Source of the DNA: Eleusine coracana subsp. coracana
Taxonomy: Eukaryota > Streptophyta > Magnoliopsida > Poales > Poaceae
Assembly (NCBI GenBank): GCA_032690845.1
Contig: CM064417.1
Location: forward strand, 10,322,501 to 10,386,500
DNA length: 64,000 nucleotides
Direction of reading: 5' to 3'
Below are positions 47,327 to 60,700 of this stretch, piece by piece; within the stretch, counting starts at the first letter, position 1; the number at the start of each line of letters is the position of its first letter. Under the pieces are notes generated by a model. It ran no database searches and was not told the DNA's origin. It saw only the letters and a list, made by a program, of their open reading frames with translations. The position numbers and the translations under genes are program-made.

Positions 47327-48400
47327 TCAGTTGAAGATTTCTTGGCCGGGGGAGAGCAGCCGCTTGGGGTCGTACTTGTTCTTCATCTCCACGATCCGGC
47401 TCCACTTGGCGCCGAAGTGTCGGACCCAGTCCCCGCGGACCGTGTAGTGCGGCAAGTACTCCTTGTACCCGATCCCGGCGTGATCCATAAACCTTAGGAT
47501 CCTCCGGTTCTGCGCCTCCAGCCTGGCCACGTCGGCCGGCGTCACCGCCGTGAACAGCTGCGCCACCGCGTAGAACACGTCGTCCTCCCCCTCGTCGGGC
47601 GTCATCGCCGTCATGGCGTCGTCGAACCTATCCCTGTTCACCGGGTACATGATGAGCGGGCCCACGACGTCAGTGCCCTGGAGGATCCCCCTGAACACGC
47701 CGGCGTCGAAGTCGGCGATGCGCGAGCGCTGCACGAACAGGTCCAGCCATGGGTGCGGGAGCCGCCACAGGCCCAGCTTCTCCAGCGCCACCTCCTCATT
47801 GTGCACCCGGTCCAGGAACTCCGCGTACGCCACGTCCCGCACGTATGCGAACCCGGGCTCGAAGCGCAGCCCGTCCAGCACGGACTGGAGCACCGAGGCC
47901 ACCGTGTCGTTGCTGCTGCTGCCGCCCATATCGTAGTTGAGCGTGGCCTCGATGCTGTACACGACGGCGACGTTCCGCTCCGCCGCGAGCGCGACGATCC
48001 TGGCCACGTCGGCGTCGGAGAAGAAGGCCGTGCCGGTGAGCCCGGTCGCGAGGCTGCTGTTCACGAACACCGAGCCCTCGAGGTAGTTCACGGGGCCGAA
48101 GGAGCCGTCGGGTTTCGGGGCGACGAGCCGCTCCTGGTCGGCGGTGAAGGTGGCGAAGTCGGTGTAGATGAGCCTGACCCACCGCGTCCGCGCCGGGGCG
48201 GGTTCGAGCGCGATCCGAGCACGGGTGATCACGCCGAACTGGCCCAGCCCGCCCAGCACGGCGTCGAAGAGGTGGGCGTTGCGGTCCTTGGAGCACGTCA
48301 CCATTTCGCCCAGGCCTGCACATCATCATATGGCAAAAAGTCAGCGCCAACAATCAAGGATCAAATAATAATAAAAGTGAAATTACAGAAAAGGGGAAAA

Positions 48401-48490
<90 letters not shown>

Positions 48491-49444
48491 TTCAAAAGAA
48501 GCTGGAAAAAGTCAAGGTCAACGCACTAGTGCGAACCAGCGTTATTGTATCTAGTATAGTTATAGTTAAAGACGTTGCCGCCCTGGCCGGCAGGCCGGTG
48601 CAGCGCTGGCCATGAACCAGCATGCACTATAACAAATTTTCCATATAGGAGAGTTAACGAATCGGTCAGCTTTAGTTGATGGCTGTGGCGATCCAAGAGA
48701 AATTCACCGGGACAAGCAAAGGCGACGCGACACGTAATTCATCGAATAAGCCACTTGCTAGCGAAAAAGTTTAGCTTAGCTTCTTGGTGTTGGTACTGTA
48801 CGTTACGTTGCGTGGATATACAGCTCGTGCAGATACGACGACGTACCGGTGATCACGTCGAGCTCGAGGACGTTGGATATCTGCGGGCCGTGGCGGAACG
48901 CCTGGCCGCTCATCCCGGCGTTGGACAGCGTGCCGCCCACGGTGAGGTGGAGGTAGTCCGTCCACGACCGCGGCGCCACTCCCCGCGTCGCCGTCGCGTT
49001 CAGCACCTCGGCCCACGTCTGTTCGCCGCCGGCGTCCACGTGGCGACCGTCCTCTGACACGTTGATCCGCGGGCCGGCTGTTGGGCCGCCCAGGGACGCC
49101 ATGTTGACGACCACGCCGCCGGGGGCCAGGGCCTGGCCCATGGTGGAGTGGCCGCGGCCGCGGAACGAGACGGTGTAGGGCCAGCCCGGGGTGGCGTGCG
49201 CCGCGGCCAGGAGCGCGGCGATGTCGGTGCCGGAGGACGGGAACAGCACGGCGGCGGGGAGCGCCGACGTCATGTTGCCGAAGTCCATGGACGCCGGCAC
49301 GGTGGCGTTCGCGTCGGTGCGGAGCTTCCCGTCCGCCGCGAGCGCCGCGAGGGAGGCCGGCCAGGGGCGGTCGCCCAACGTGGATTGTGCAAGGGAGGAG
49401 GCGATTATTAGCACGGCGAACAGAATGTAAACCACCACCGCCAT
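47327..49444 (-). CDS. CKX1: Cytokinin oxidase/dehydrogenase (CKX1 type)
   Basis: Exons 49444-48847 and 48315-47327 (minus strand; 1587 nt, 528 aa) with a 531-bp GT/AG intron. The enzyme is a secreted FAD flavoprotein that removes the N6 side chain of isoprenoid cytokinins and so lowers active hormone. A hydrophobic signal peptide occupies residues 1-19. The FAD-binding half contains GRGHS (96-100), whose His99 is the covalently flavinylated residue, and SWTDYL with the catalytic Asp163. YLEGSV holds Glu279, which aligns with the substrate-contacting Glu of maize CKX1. The C-terminus SPGQEIFN is family-typical. Several N-glycosylation sites (NAT, NMT, NVS, NSS) fit the apoplast. Closest by eye to maize CKX1 and rice CKX1; the paralogue assignment is from memory. 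The residue after the exon junction is Leu (ITGLGE) where relatives usually have His. Confidence 0.94.
48404..48491. repeat. (TA)n(GT)n microsatellite in the CKX intron
   Basis: About 31 TA units followed by about 12 GT units. It lies within the only intron, about 90 bp from the acceptor on the minus strand, and is expected to vary between varieties. Confidence 0.95.
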
Positions 49445-49532
49445 TAGGAACGTTTGTCTGTGGAGTGACCTCTTTAATTAAGCTGTAGGAGCGATTTGTG
49501 TTGGTGATTACAGTGCGGTGGTTGCACCCGTG

Positions 49533-49540
49533 TATTTATA
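49533..49540 (-). promoter_or_regulatory. Probable TATA box of the CKX gene
   Basis: The minus strand reads TATAAATA about 90 bp upstream of the ATG at 49444, a normal distance for a plant promoter with a short leader. Confidence 0.65.
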
Positions 49541-52500
49541 GAAGCTACATACATGGTGCAACACACACATACGTGCGACATGCGGCTTTCTCAATAAAAC
49601 TTCTTCTCAACACACTGTACTTGTAAATAAAGCTATACTTTATTACTAAGATAATAACTTGAAGTCGCACGTAGCTAGTTTTAATCTGTTTTTCTATGGT
49701 TTGACCAAAGAAAGATTACGTGCTGATACTTATATTTGTATATGTATATACGTGTGTGATGCGTAATATACTGATCACAGTGCCTGAACATTGGCTCTTC
49801 TGCGGAGCCGCGGCCTTTGTGTAATCGTGTTAAAGCAGGTAGGTTGTCTGAACATCGGCAGACCGAGGGCAAGAAAAGGTCTTTGCATCGGGCTTCTACT
49901 CACCAGAGATGCCTGATAAACTAACTTATGTTGAATCTTTAGCTTTCATAATGTCACTTGGTCACATCTTAAACCATGGAACACGATTGGAGAAAATGAC
50001 ATGAAGGCAGGGAAATTCTCCTTGATATTGACATGTTGATATATCAATTGTTTGCCTCAAGATATAATAAGGCAAACATACAAATGTGTCCCATGTCAAT
50101 ATTTTCTCTTCAGCTACTAAAGTGCATGATGGAAGCTAAATGTGACCTCTTTCGCATTCTAGTAAATAAATATTAATAAAAATGATGTCGTATCCTCGAT
50201 GAGCTAGGTGTAGAACTAATAATGTCCAGTTCGACGCTTTTTTTGTTTTCTGCTAGAGAATTGACCTTGACTATTTCACATCGCAAGAAACATATTACAT
50301 ACCGTCCTAGTAAGGCAAAGAACCGTCTCCCTGGTCTCCCAGTGATCACACGGTTGAAATTATATGACTGCAGAGAGTAAAAAAGAAGGTGTATTTTTAT
50401 GAGTTATATATATATATATATATAGAAGACTATAGACCGTACTTATTATACTACATCTAAATCACGTTTACTTTTTACTTCCTGCTGCTATTCATGTGGT
50501 TTGACTTTCGGATCTTTCATTATCAATATGTCTGAAAGTATTGATTGGAAACATAGAAAATATATATCATATGCTTAGACACTTACCACAACATAAACTT
50601 TTCTTTTGCAATCATATTTCAACACATACTTCTATTGTAGTTTTAAATTAGGTATGTACCATAAATAATGTGTTACAGAAAAAATGTTAACAATATAATC
50701 ACACCTGCACTTTGGAGACTTAGTAGTGTGTCCAAAACTGAATGTTTGCGATTGTAGGAAGTAACAACTAGACATATATTTCGAATTCGGCTAGTGGTCC
50801 GTGTACGGTCGGTGGTACAAGAATTCGGCTCCATTAACGAATACGCGACGGCACGCATGCATACCGTATTCGAAATACCAAGGACGACAAACAAGAGGTC
50901 ATACTCATACAACCTCGCTGGGCAGGCCACCATGATTTGTTTGCACATTATATATGGCACTAGAACATCGTGTTCAACACTCCCAGTCCCAGTGCACTCA
51001 ACATTCAATGGAATAATACAGGTTCATATATCTTAGCTACTATGATATAATATCAATTTTAAAGATCTAATTAACAATATAACTATTTTGACATATGCGC
51101 TATACAAAACTAAAATTTTCTGTGATAGGAGCCACAAGATTGATGAAGGTATTTGCAAGCAACTGTCAAATCATGTAGCTTTCTACACCTGGCACTGAAA
51201 GTTTTAATGTTTCGTAACACATGTCAAAATAATTAGATTTTTTTTAAAAAAATGTACACTCTATAATACATCATTATTATTCGTTAAAAAAGAACTTGGC
51301 CGAATGCAGCTACCATAGTACTAGTAATTTTGTAGGCACACGTGCTGCGACCACGTGTATACAGAGATAAATATCTCGATCGACCGTTGAATAAATCAGA
51401 ACGCGCTTTTTGTACTGTCTGATAGAGCATACATACGACGACGCATTCACAGACAGCACGCTATATGATCGATACATTTTAAAATGGACATAGCAGTCCG
51501 ATGGATCTTGTCGTTGACGTTCTAAAAGCTCACCGTATAACAAACGTGTATACGTATCGCATCATTGGAATTTGGAAACACACTGCCTCACAGACGCACC
51601 CCAAGGCATGGCAGACAGGCAGGCCGGCAGCCGTCGCGTGTGAGGTTCCTCCCGAGTCCTTAATGCTCCATGATATTTGACATGTACATGCGTATCTGCC
51701 ACACGTTTATCAGTTTATGCATGCATGTATCAGGCACAAACACGCAGGGGATGGACGAAAGTTGGTATATTCTACCTATACGTACCCTGCTGGTCCAACT
51801 CCATTAACTAACAGAGAATAAACAGAACAAGCGATAACTTTCACAGATGACCCTAATGTTTTGTTGAATCCCAGCAAACGAAGACACAGGCCGAAGACTC
51901 AGACTGAATGGGTACGATGATCGTAGATTCGAGGCATGCTCTCGGGAGAAAGTTGGTTACTTCGTCCAGCAAGCACGGCACATTGGTTCAGATAGATGAT
52001 GACCCCCGAGAGATCTTGCTCCGATCTTCACAGGATATTCCAGGGATGTGAACCGAAGACCGAACAAACCGAGCCTAATGTTGCCTATGGACCAAATATG
52101 TACGTACCTTGTTGACTAGAAAGACTCAAATGTCTGTTTCTCTTTGGCCTCTTGTTATGCAAGATTCTTAACGTGTGAGTGTACGTAAATACGACTTACG
52201 CCTAATTATGTTTTTTTTTCAAGAAAAAACGCCGTTATTGCACATCACTGACATGTGGAACCGGCATAAAAATTTATAGCTGAATCAGGACCTTTTAGAT
52301 GCTGCGTATCGTATACGAGAATTTCTCTTGGACGCGCGACTTGACGGCAATTTTGTGATTATTAGTCATCAGTGTCGTCATTTGCAAGATTCGCTGACAC
52401 GAATGATCTACCTGGATTTGCATCCCATGATGACTATGACATGGATTTTTCTTTTTCTCAAACACTTTTAATACGGGCTGCCCAGCTATGACCAATCGCG

Positions 52501-52973
52501 GTTGAGTCGGAATGTTGATCTTTTTTGCAGTGCCGCCTACATTTTAGTCCAAATAATGGAGAGACGAATGTACATATGTACTAGTACTACCTCAAAGAAG
52601 CTCCATCAGGTGGTTAGTTTCATTGTGGTGGAATCAACTCATTCAGATTCAAATTCTTGATTTGATATGAATGTCGTATTTGGGATTAATTATTCTTTCA
52701 ATAATATGCGACGTTACCGCCAATAATAAGACGCCTATGATGACTTTATGAATCTCAAGATCAAGCTGCTTTGTTGACTTAGTTTCTCTTCAGTTTCACT
52801 ATGTGAGAAAAGAGAATCAAAATACTACCTTGGCTGATGAAAGGTCATTTTCTAATGGGGCAATTGAGTTGTACTACCCTACTCTCAAATTTCAGTTGTG
52901 ATTTTGACATTTTGCTCTCATAATTTTAAACTGGAGATAAGTTTACCCCTACTAATTTTGTTAACAACTACTA

Positions 52974-53199
52974 CTTCATTCCAAAATTGTTATCGTCGTT
53001 CACTTTTCTAGTTATATTTTGACCATTTATCTTATTCAAAATATTTGTTTAAATATAAAATATTATAAGTTATATTTAAATTTTCTCTAGTAATAAAATA
53101 AATCATGAAAATATATTATATTTTTAATTTTTTTAATAAAATGAATTATCAAATATAATGAGAAAAGTCAATAACAATGTCAAATGATTCTAAGACAAT
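52974..53199. mobile_element. Decayed Stowaway-like MITE
   Basis: CTTCATTCCAAAATTGTTAT to the left pairs imperfectly with AATAACAATGTCAAATGATT to the right. The interior shares order and wording with the element at 45006 (TATTTTGACCATTTATCTTA, TTCAAAATATT). The ends have diverged, so the right boundary is approximate. Confidence 0.5.
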
Positions 53200-53559
53200 A
53201 CTTGATAGAAATTTTGTATATTACAAATCTAGCTGAACTGGACAAATTTGACAGCAGTTTTACTTTTACACAATTTGCATAAGAAGTCAGGTTGATCGTC
53301 GCCACCACCATGCTTAGGGTGGGTGGTGATGGAGTCAGGTAAGAGATCAAAGGCATGTTCATTTGGATGATGCTTAGGTCACAAGGTGGTGGCACGGAAA
53401 GGAGAGAAATATTGATCATTTTTTTTTATCATTTTTTAACTCATTTAACTTGGTTGTACATAATGGAAACCCAAACTAGGGGTAAACGATAGATTAATAA
53501 AAAACGAAGCGTCAATCATAAAGTTGAAAAGGTATCTAGGGTCCCTCAATAAAAAGTTG

Positions 53560-54279
53560 AAAATATAGCACATATCGTCTATAGCGGCGGTTGAAAAACC
53601 ACTGTAGTGGCGGGTATGGTCACCCGTCGCTATACAACCATAGCTAGAAATAAATTAAAAAAGCGTCATGTGACGACGGGTACAGATCACCCTCCGCAAG
53701 AAAAAATACAATAGCGACGGGCGATGATGTCACCCGCTACAACCAAAATCCAGGCAAAATAAAAAAAATATCAGGAAGGCGGCTAGATCCGTCGTGCCGC
53801 CCGTCGCCGCAAGGCTAGCCGCCACCGCTCGTCTCCGACACCGCCAATGAGGCGGCTGCATCTGCCATCGTTTGACGCGATGCAGCTGGCCACCATGCTA
53901 GATCCACCGCCCTCGTGTTCTTTGGTCACGCCAAATCCGTGGAGGAGAGGGGGCGGCGTGGAGGGGGGGGGGGGGGGGGGGGAGGGAGTAGGTGGCGACT
54001 TGGCTTAGGGTTTCTTTGTTTTTTATAGTTATTGATGAGTTAGTGGACTGCTATGAGATAATGGGTCATATATAGTAGCGGGAAGAAATATGGATTGCGT
54101 TACAAATTATAATTTCTTTGTAACAGTGGCCTATAAGATGATTCATCGCTACTAATGTATATTTAACGGTGGTGTGCCTCCGAATAGTGTTTTCAAGCAC
54201 TGTAACGGTGTAGAAAAGTTGGTCCATCGCTATGTCAACTTTTCTTCCATCATCGTTGTAGGTCATTTTTGTGGTAGTG
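53560..54279. mobile_element. CACTA-type (En/Spm) transposon remnant, right end
   Basis: The right terminus reads GGTCATTTTTGTGGTAGTG (ending at 54279), the complement of a CACTACCACAAAAATGACC terminus. To its left are repeated subterminal motifs of the AGCGACGGGTGA / TCACCCGTCGCTA type on both strands (53617, 53675, 53714 and onward). The left CACTA end was not found, so the element is truncated or the end has mutated. No transposase is present. Confidence 0.65.
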
Positions 54280-54862
54280 TGTAGAAAGTACAAGAAATCG
54301 CTATTGACGTTGAAAGTAGAGTAGGACTGACCCCTAGTTTAATCTTCTGTTTTTTTTCGACAAGATCCCCTGTTTATGATAACCTTTATGTTGAATTTGC
54401 ATATTGGTCCCCCTCTTCATATTAGAAGACACTGTAACACTGACACATACGCATTGGATTATTCCAAAGAAGGAATTTTTTACATTATCTAAAAATATGT
54501 CATAGAATTGACTAAGGAATTTGAGGTGGCTTTTCAAATATCCTTCTTCATTTCTATATTTTTTGGGTGTAGCAAAATCACATGAGAGATAACAAATATT
54601 TCTATAGTTAGATTATACAGCGCACACAGAAGCTACAAGCAAACCCTTGGAAACAAATGTACCTCCCACCGGACTCCCATTGGCTGACTTTTTGACAGGC
54701 AGTAGTATAGTGCCTAAGGAGGCAAGAGATTCATAAAGATGCTGTGCAATTTGTTTAGAGACGACTATCATGAAACTCAATGCGAAAAATGGTCGAGATC
54801 GAGGATATGGTTATGAGATCGATCAAATTGAGGATTGAAAATACCGTTCTAGATCTCATTAC

Positions 54863-54964
54863 ATGTCGAAGAGATCGTGCATGACGCCCATCGACACACC
54901 ATTACAAACTTGAGATGTCGAAGAGATCGTGCATGACGCCCATCGACACACCATTACAAACTTT
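54863..54964. repeat. 52-bp tandem duplication
   Basis: ATGTCGAAGAGATCGTGCAT at 54863 recurs at 54915, and both copies continue to CCATTACAAACTT without a difference that I could see, so it is probably recent. Confidence 0.93.
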
Positions 54965-57768
54965 CTTGTTTGACACGGCCTTGCTTAGCTCGCACTAATC
55001 TACGACAATGTAATCCTGCTGCGATCGTGCTTTGACGGACTCAATTCAGTGGTCATATTCTGAGACGATTCGGGAGAAATGCACTCTCGTCACACTATCG
55101 ATTCCATGAGATTTCGCATCAGATCAAATCGTGATCTTGCTGTTGTCAAGAAATATTTTGCATGGTGCGGCGATCCCAGCGTCAGTTAGTTTCTCTGAAT
55201 TTGTGGCTTCATGTTGAAAACATTGACTCTGCATTGGTACACGTTTCTAGATCCGGTTGGCAGCAATTGTATTGCAACATTGCAGTGCTGAATTCAGTTC
55301 CAACGACTAAAGAAAGAAGGCGTCCCTCTCGTTACAATCAAACAAAGAAGATTGTTGGCAAGAGAGTATCCTGAATTGATCATGGAGTTGACATTTGTTA
55401 CGTTGCTAATAATATCCTTGAATGAGCTGGTTCGTTCATCTCATATATGCCATTCTTTCGCGGGTCATTGCCTGCACGTGAAGTAGAAAGATGTATAATG
55501 TCTTTACTTGCTCCTAGTTGGAGGCCGGCTTAAGGAACAAAGAATACAAAATAATGTAGGAAGAGCACTGTAGAAGGTATGTTTCATACCTCCATCAAAT
55601 CAGCCGATTCAGAATTTCGAAAAAAAAAAGTATCAGCCGATTCATTCCATCGTTCCATTGATGTCGTTCTCTGTGCATAAATAATAGGTTGAAACAAATT
55701 CTACACATGTCAGTTTCAGATCTTCAGTTTATGCACTGTCAAATCAACTCATCATTCACCTAAATAAAAAAGGTCAACTCTTCATCAGACATATTTATAT
55801 AGATAATTTATTCTGCAATAAACTACATGACGTGTTTGTTTGACGAAACTGATATGTTAACAGCGGCAGCAAATGCAATATAACGATAATAAAGTCAACA
55901 ACTTAGTGTTAGCAGTGTAATTGGCTGAACAGATATTTTTCAAACTACAAAATAGTGTAGGGCATGGAAGAAGAATCGAACATAACCGTAAAAGCAGAGT
56001 TCTTGTTAAGCACAAGACATTGATATTCTCATATCAACCACAACAATCCTGGAGAGATGCACTGCATCCGCAAGTTATTTGGACCACGGGCATTTATTAA
56101 TTTATCCTACAAAATTCCAGTGTTCACATGATAATATTGATAACATGTTCCTTAATTTTTTTATTACTGCACCATAGTTTTTTTTTATGTGATTCACATA
56201 ATACAGAAAAGAGGTTCATCATTTTAATGTTCTATCAGATTAGAGTCAGCTATAGCAGAAAATGTGACAGCTAAAATATTGCTCAGAACCAAAAAGGGCT
56301 ATGATAAATATTGCTTTGACAGTTTAAGGTTCATCATTTTTTTCAATAAATATTTTTCTAGATGGACGAAAATAGATATCAGACGATCAAGCAGTTTCCC
56401 ATAGAACCTTTTTGCGCTGTCAGACTTAATTGAAGGTATTAGTAAGACTGTCCCGGTGGTTACAGGGTCGTTTTTGGACACCAGATCTATTGCTTTATCT
56501 TCCTTGAATTCACCAAATAAACGAAGCGGTCTACTTGACAGACCATCCATCTCAACAAATTTGTAGCATAAAAATTACTTGGAAATAAGCCTTCTTTCTG
56601 AGAACGCTTTGCAAGCATATTTAATTGCAGGCGTGATAGAATAACTTTGATGAAACTGATAATATTACCTGGAATTGATTAAGGTTCAGCTCTGTTTCCG
56701 GTGGGGCAGGTCCTTTGTTTATATACTGATGAAGTGAATGGAATTATGGAATGATTTTTTTACATCTGTAAAACACTGTAAATTGTAGTCCCTAAGAAAC
56801 CGATGCAGAGAAAAAATGCAGTAGTTAACACCGTTTCTTTCAGTAAGCAAACATGAAAGGGCACACAAGTGGTTGAAGATTTACTGCAAGGTTAAGAGGA
56901 TCATGCCAACTCAAAACTCAGACCGTCGTTGCCTGAATCCTCAACCATTTCCAAGCATCAACTATGATAGGAAAGTTTTGCAAGATTATAGACAATGTGC
57001 AAGTATTGACTGACAAAGAAACATTTTCTCTACCTCAGATGCCCTAGCATTCATGAAGAAATATTTATTGAAAAAAAACTATCAGATAATTAAACCAGGA
57101 ACAAACTGAAAAGGAAAACCCAAAAGGCAAAAACAACATGACTGAGTACAGTGAAAAGGTGATCACTTGGTTGAATTCCTTACATAGAAAAAGATGGGAG
57201 ACACATCTATAGGAGCGCTTAAGTAGGAAAAACATACTTCAAAGGATGATAAAGTTTCTAGTTTATGCTCCTAAGTATAAATTGCATCAATGCGAAGAGT
57301 CAGTAGACGCTCTTTCCTGTCATCTGCAGACTGCCCAGAATAAAATCAGCATCCTTTCACCCACAAAAGCTAAGTGAATAAAAAACAGTCCATCCAAGTC
57401 ATTCTAACAGCATTTAGGGCTCATGAAGATTTGAAAAAACTTCAATACAACATAACCATGCACACTTGTTTTAAATACGCGGTCAAAAATTCAAATCTAG
57501 CACTTATGTGTCAAATGTACAGCCAATTTGCCAATGCATCTTTCATGGAACATGCATGTAGAATCCCATAACGCAATAATGTAGTCTGACATTAACTATA
57601 ATATGCTATTTCATTGACATATGTATCTCTACTTTTATCAATAACAAGAAACATAAATTGGAAACAGAAAAACTAAGTTGTTACATGCTCACATTCTGAG
57701 ATATCGCCACATTGGGACCATAAATACTATCTGCAGAACTTGATCCGATGGGCCTATTTCATGTTTCA

Positions 57769-60700
57769 TCAAACTGCGTGAATTGGACTGTTGTTTCTCT
57801 TGCTTAGATCAGGTCGAGTCCTCGGTGGACTCGCATGAAATGTTGATGACCTTGTATCTGTTGACCCAGTAAGCTGAAGGGAAAGAGCAGTAGGTTCCAT
57901 GGAGCCAGAGCTGGCCTCACCAATGCTGAGCTTAGACATACCGGCAACATTATCTGCCTTAACCACCTCCTTACCTTTCAAGGGAGTGGGTCGTATGATT
58001 TCATGGGTTGTGCCTACATCCTCCACGTTAGGAATGTTTGGAGGCCAAAGAGTCAGTGGAACAGGGACTAATGCTGGCACACTCGAAGCATTTATGGTCT
58101 TGAATTGACTGGGATTCATCTCCAAATTGGCTAGGGGCAATGAAGGCTCTGAGAATTCAGATTCCTCATACTGCCTAGACTGCAAAGTTGGCAGCTGTTT
58201 AGCAAACTCGGCTTCCTTCTGTAGCCCCACATGTAAGGATGGCAAATGATTTGAACTAGCAGCCTCATCTCGATTATTTTGATGAGGAACTTGTTCCGCG
58301 GCAGTAGGGGACTCATCCATTGGCTGCAGATAAAGAGGAAGCCACAGAGATTAGGACAAAAGCAGACCATTAAGATAGGCCATCCATAACTTTACTTTTT
58401 TTTTTTTTGAGATGGAGTATTATGTAAGGTATTACATGGAAAAAAGAAGTTATGCTGTTGTTGTATTACTGAAAAAAAAACAGCATACCATTTCAGGGAC
58501 CATGTCAAACAAGCTTGATCGCCTCTTCCGTCTTGATGAATTTGTCTGTCTAATAAAGTACTTTTGAGCATGGCTGGCCACCTGAGTTGGAGTTCTAGAA
58601 ACAACAAAGTTGCGAGATATCCCGCGCCAGTCTCCCTTTCCAAGCTTCTGCAGACCCATCAGAAACATTCTGTGTTCTTCTTCAGTCCAAGGTGTACCTG
58701 AAGCATAGTAGTAATCCTTAGAAAGGTTTCTTCAAAAAACCAGAGCACACAGCATGACTACAGAAAACCACACTTATTAGAAACTTATCCATCATAATAT
58801 TATCATATATTCTATGAAGTATCAAACCATATTCGGATGATTCAGTTGAGATCCATCTCTCACCCAAGAGATTACCCCAACATCAAAAAGATAGTTCCAT
58901 CAAAAGAACAGCAAATAAACTTTCCCAACCTCTGCAATTATCAAATCGAAATCTGGAGGGTTTCAGTGCCACTGTTAAAGTTTCGCAAAACCACCCCCTC
59001 ATAGTGAGTTTCAAAATAGGAAAGGTAAGAAAACTGGCATGTACATGGTCGAAATTTGAATAATTGTATGCTGAATACGCATGAAATGCAAAATTGTCAA
59101 GGAAAAAGTCCATATGAGCAAACTTTGAACATCTGAACCCCGGTACTCAATCGATTTCACATGAGTGTAGTTGTGTTCTGGTCATCTTAAGCATGATAAG
59201 AAGAAATAGATGCTGAGAATCCTCATGCAACATTGTTTGCACTTTTCAGATATTTCTGTAGGAAGCTCAAGTTTGTACATGTATTATTCCTTAAAATGCA
59301 TATTGTTTAAAAGGTCTTCGAATAGAGAAAGTGGTTCTGGAGAAAGATGCTTCATTTGTTACTATGAGATGAGCAAGAACACGAGATGCAAAAGAACAAG
59401 TTAGATAGTCTACATGCATGGACACTAAACAAGATGTTGAGCAGCATCCCAGTCAATAAATTTTATTTCTGTATAAAATAAATGAGTTTCATTAGTATAT
59501 GTCTTCCCCTATTCAATCTTTTCTACCTACACAAATACCCCATAGCTGCAAATTCAAAGTAGTATGTAGAGCAGAGTTGCTCCATCAAATAATGTCTTAA
59601 AAGTATTGCACCGAAGGTACCTCCATTACAACTTTGCATGCACCTGTATAGTTATACATTATATAAGTGACCTCTTGTATTGGACATTGTGGTTAAATGT
59701 CATCCAATTCATAGCTGAGGAAGGAGGATGGCCGGTAAGCATGATAAAAGAAATGGATTGGCCAAAATCACAAACTACAAAGCTATACAACAGAAGCATG
59801 ATATTGCCTCTCCCCCTGTCCCAAAATAATTGCATTTCTAGAGTTGGTGGAAGTCAAACTAACTTTACGTTTGATCAATGGAACTCTATTCCAAGGTTTT
59901 CCTCACAAAACTGGAAGCAAGATAATTTGCATAACCATAAGCACAGCTGATGGAACACCAAACACATGGAAGCAAGATAATTTGCATCATCCCATAACCA
60001 TTAGCACAGCTGATTCAACACCAAACATAATAAAAAGCAAGCAATCCTACATACTGTAACTTAACGTCTTAACCTATAAGCAAACTGTAAAGGTGCTTGG
60101 TCACTATAGTATCTTTAAGCCAAGTGCCAATAATGTACTGACTTGCAAGATACTACTAGATAAAATAGCATATCTAGATACATTAGAAAAACATAGGGTG
60201 CATGCTTAGGACTGGTCAAAGTAACTGGAAATTGATATGGCTAGATTCTTTTAGGATCAGATGATTAAAATAAAGGTGAAAGAGACATGCAGGAGGCACT
60301 TATGGGGCTCTGTAGTCATGGCCAGCCACTGACTCTCGTGGTATGTGATCAATCCAGGTATTGTGATGCACATGTCCACGTAGCTTAACCAGGTGGAAAA
60401 AGATATTTTGCTGAGTTGATTTGTGTCGGCCATTCTGGACGGTTCCTAAGAACTCCATCCTCAACATTAATAGCGCCAAAACCTTGAGTCAAGCATAAAG
60501 ATAGTAAAAAGGAGCATGATTCCTATAGCAGGTTGTCGAAAATATTTTCTATCAGGGCAAGATTGATTGTTTTTCTTTATAATTCCCTGTGGAAAGCTTG
60601 ATTGCATCTCAAGTGGAACAGGGTCCTACAACTTGAACTCAAAAGACACTGTAGTTATGTGGTTTTGACATTATATTCAGTGCTGTCATTTTGGTTGCAT

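Larger units (their letters stand above)
49545..57768. other. Intergenic region between the CKX and MYB genes (8.2 kb)
   Basis: No gene was recognised on either strand. It contains a decayed MITE (52974-53199), a CACTA-type terminus (about 53560-54279), a poly-G tract (about 53963-53983) and a 52-bp duplication (54863-54964). A 70-codon ORF at 55162-55374 has no recognised relatives. The CKX promoter lies at its left end and the 3' flank of the MYB gene at its right end. Confidence 0.65.

Noticed and set aside
47753..48529. Plus-strand ORF of 258 codons opposite the CKX gene
   Set aside because: GC-rich antisense shadow of CKX exon 2; it runs on into the TA/GT microsatellite.
55162..55374. 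A 70-codon ORF ending TKKIVGKRVS
   Set aside because: No recognisable family, no splice partners, and its only start is a chance ATG; left as unassigned intergenic DNA.
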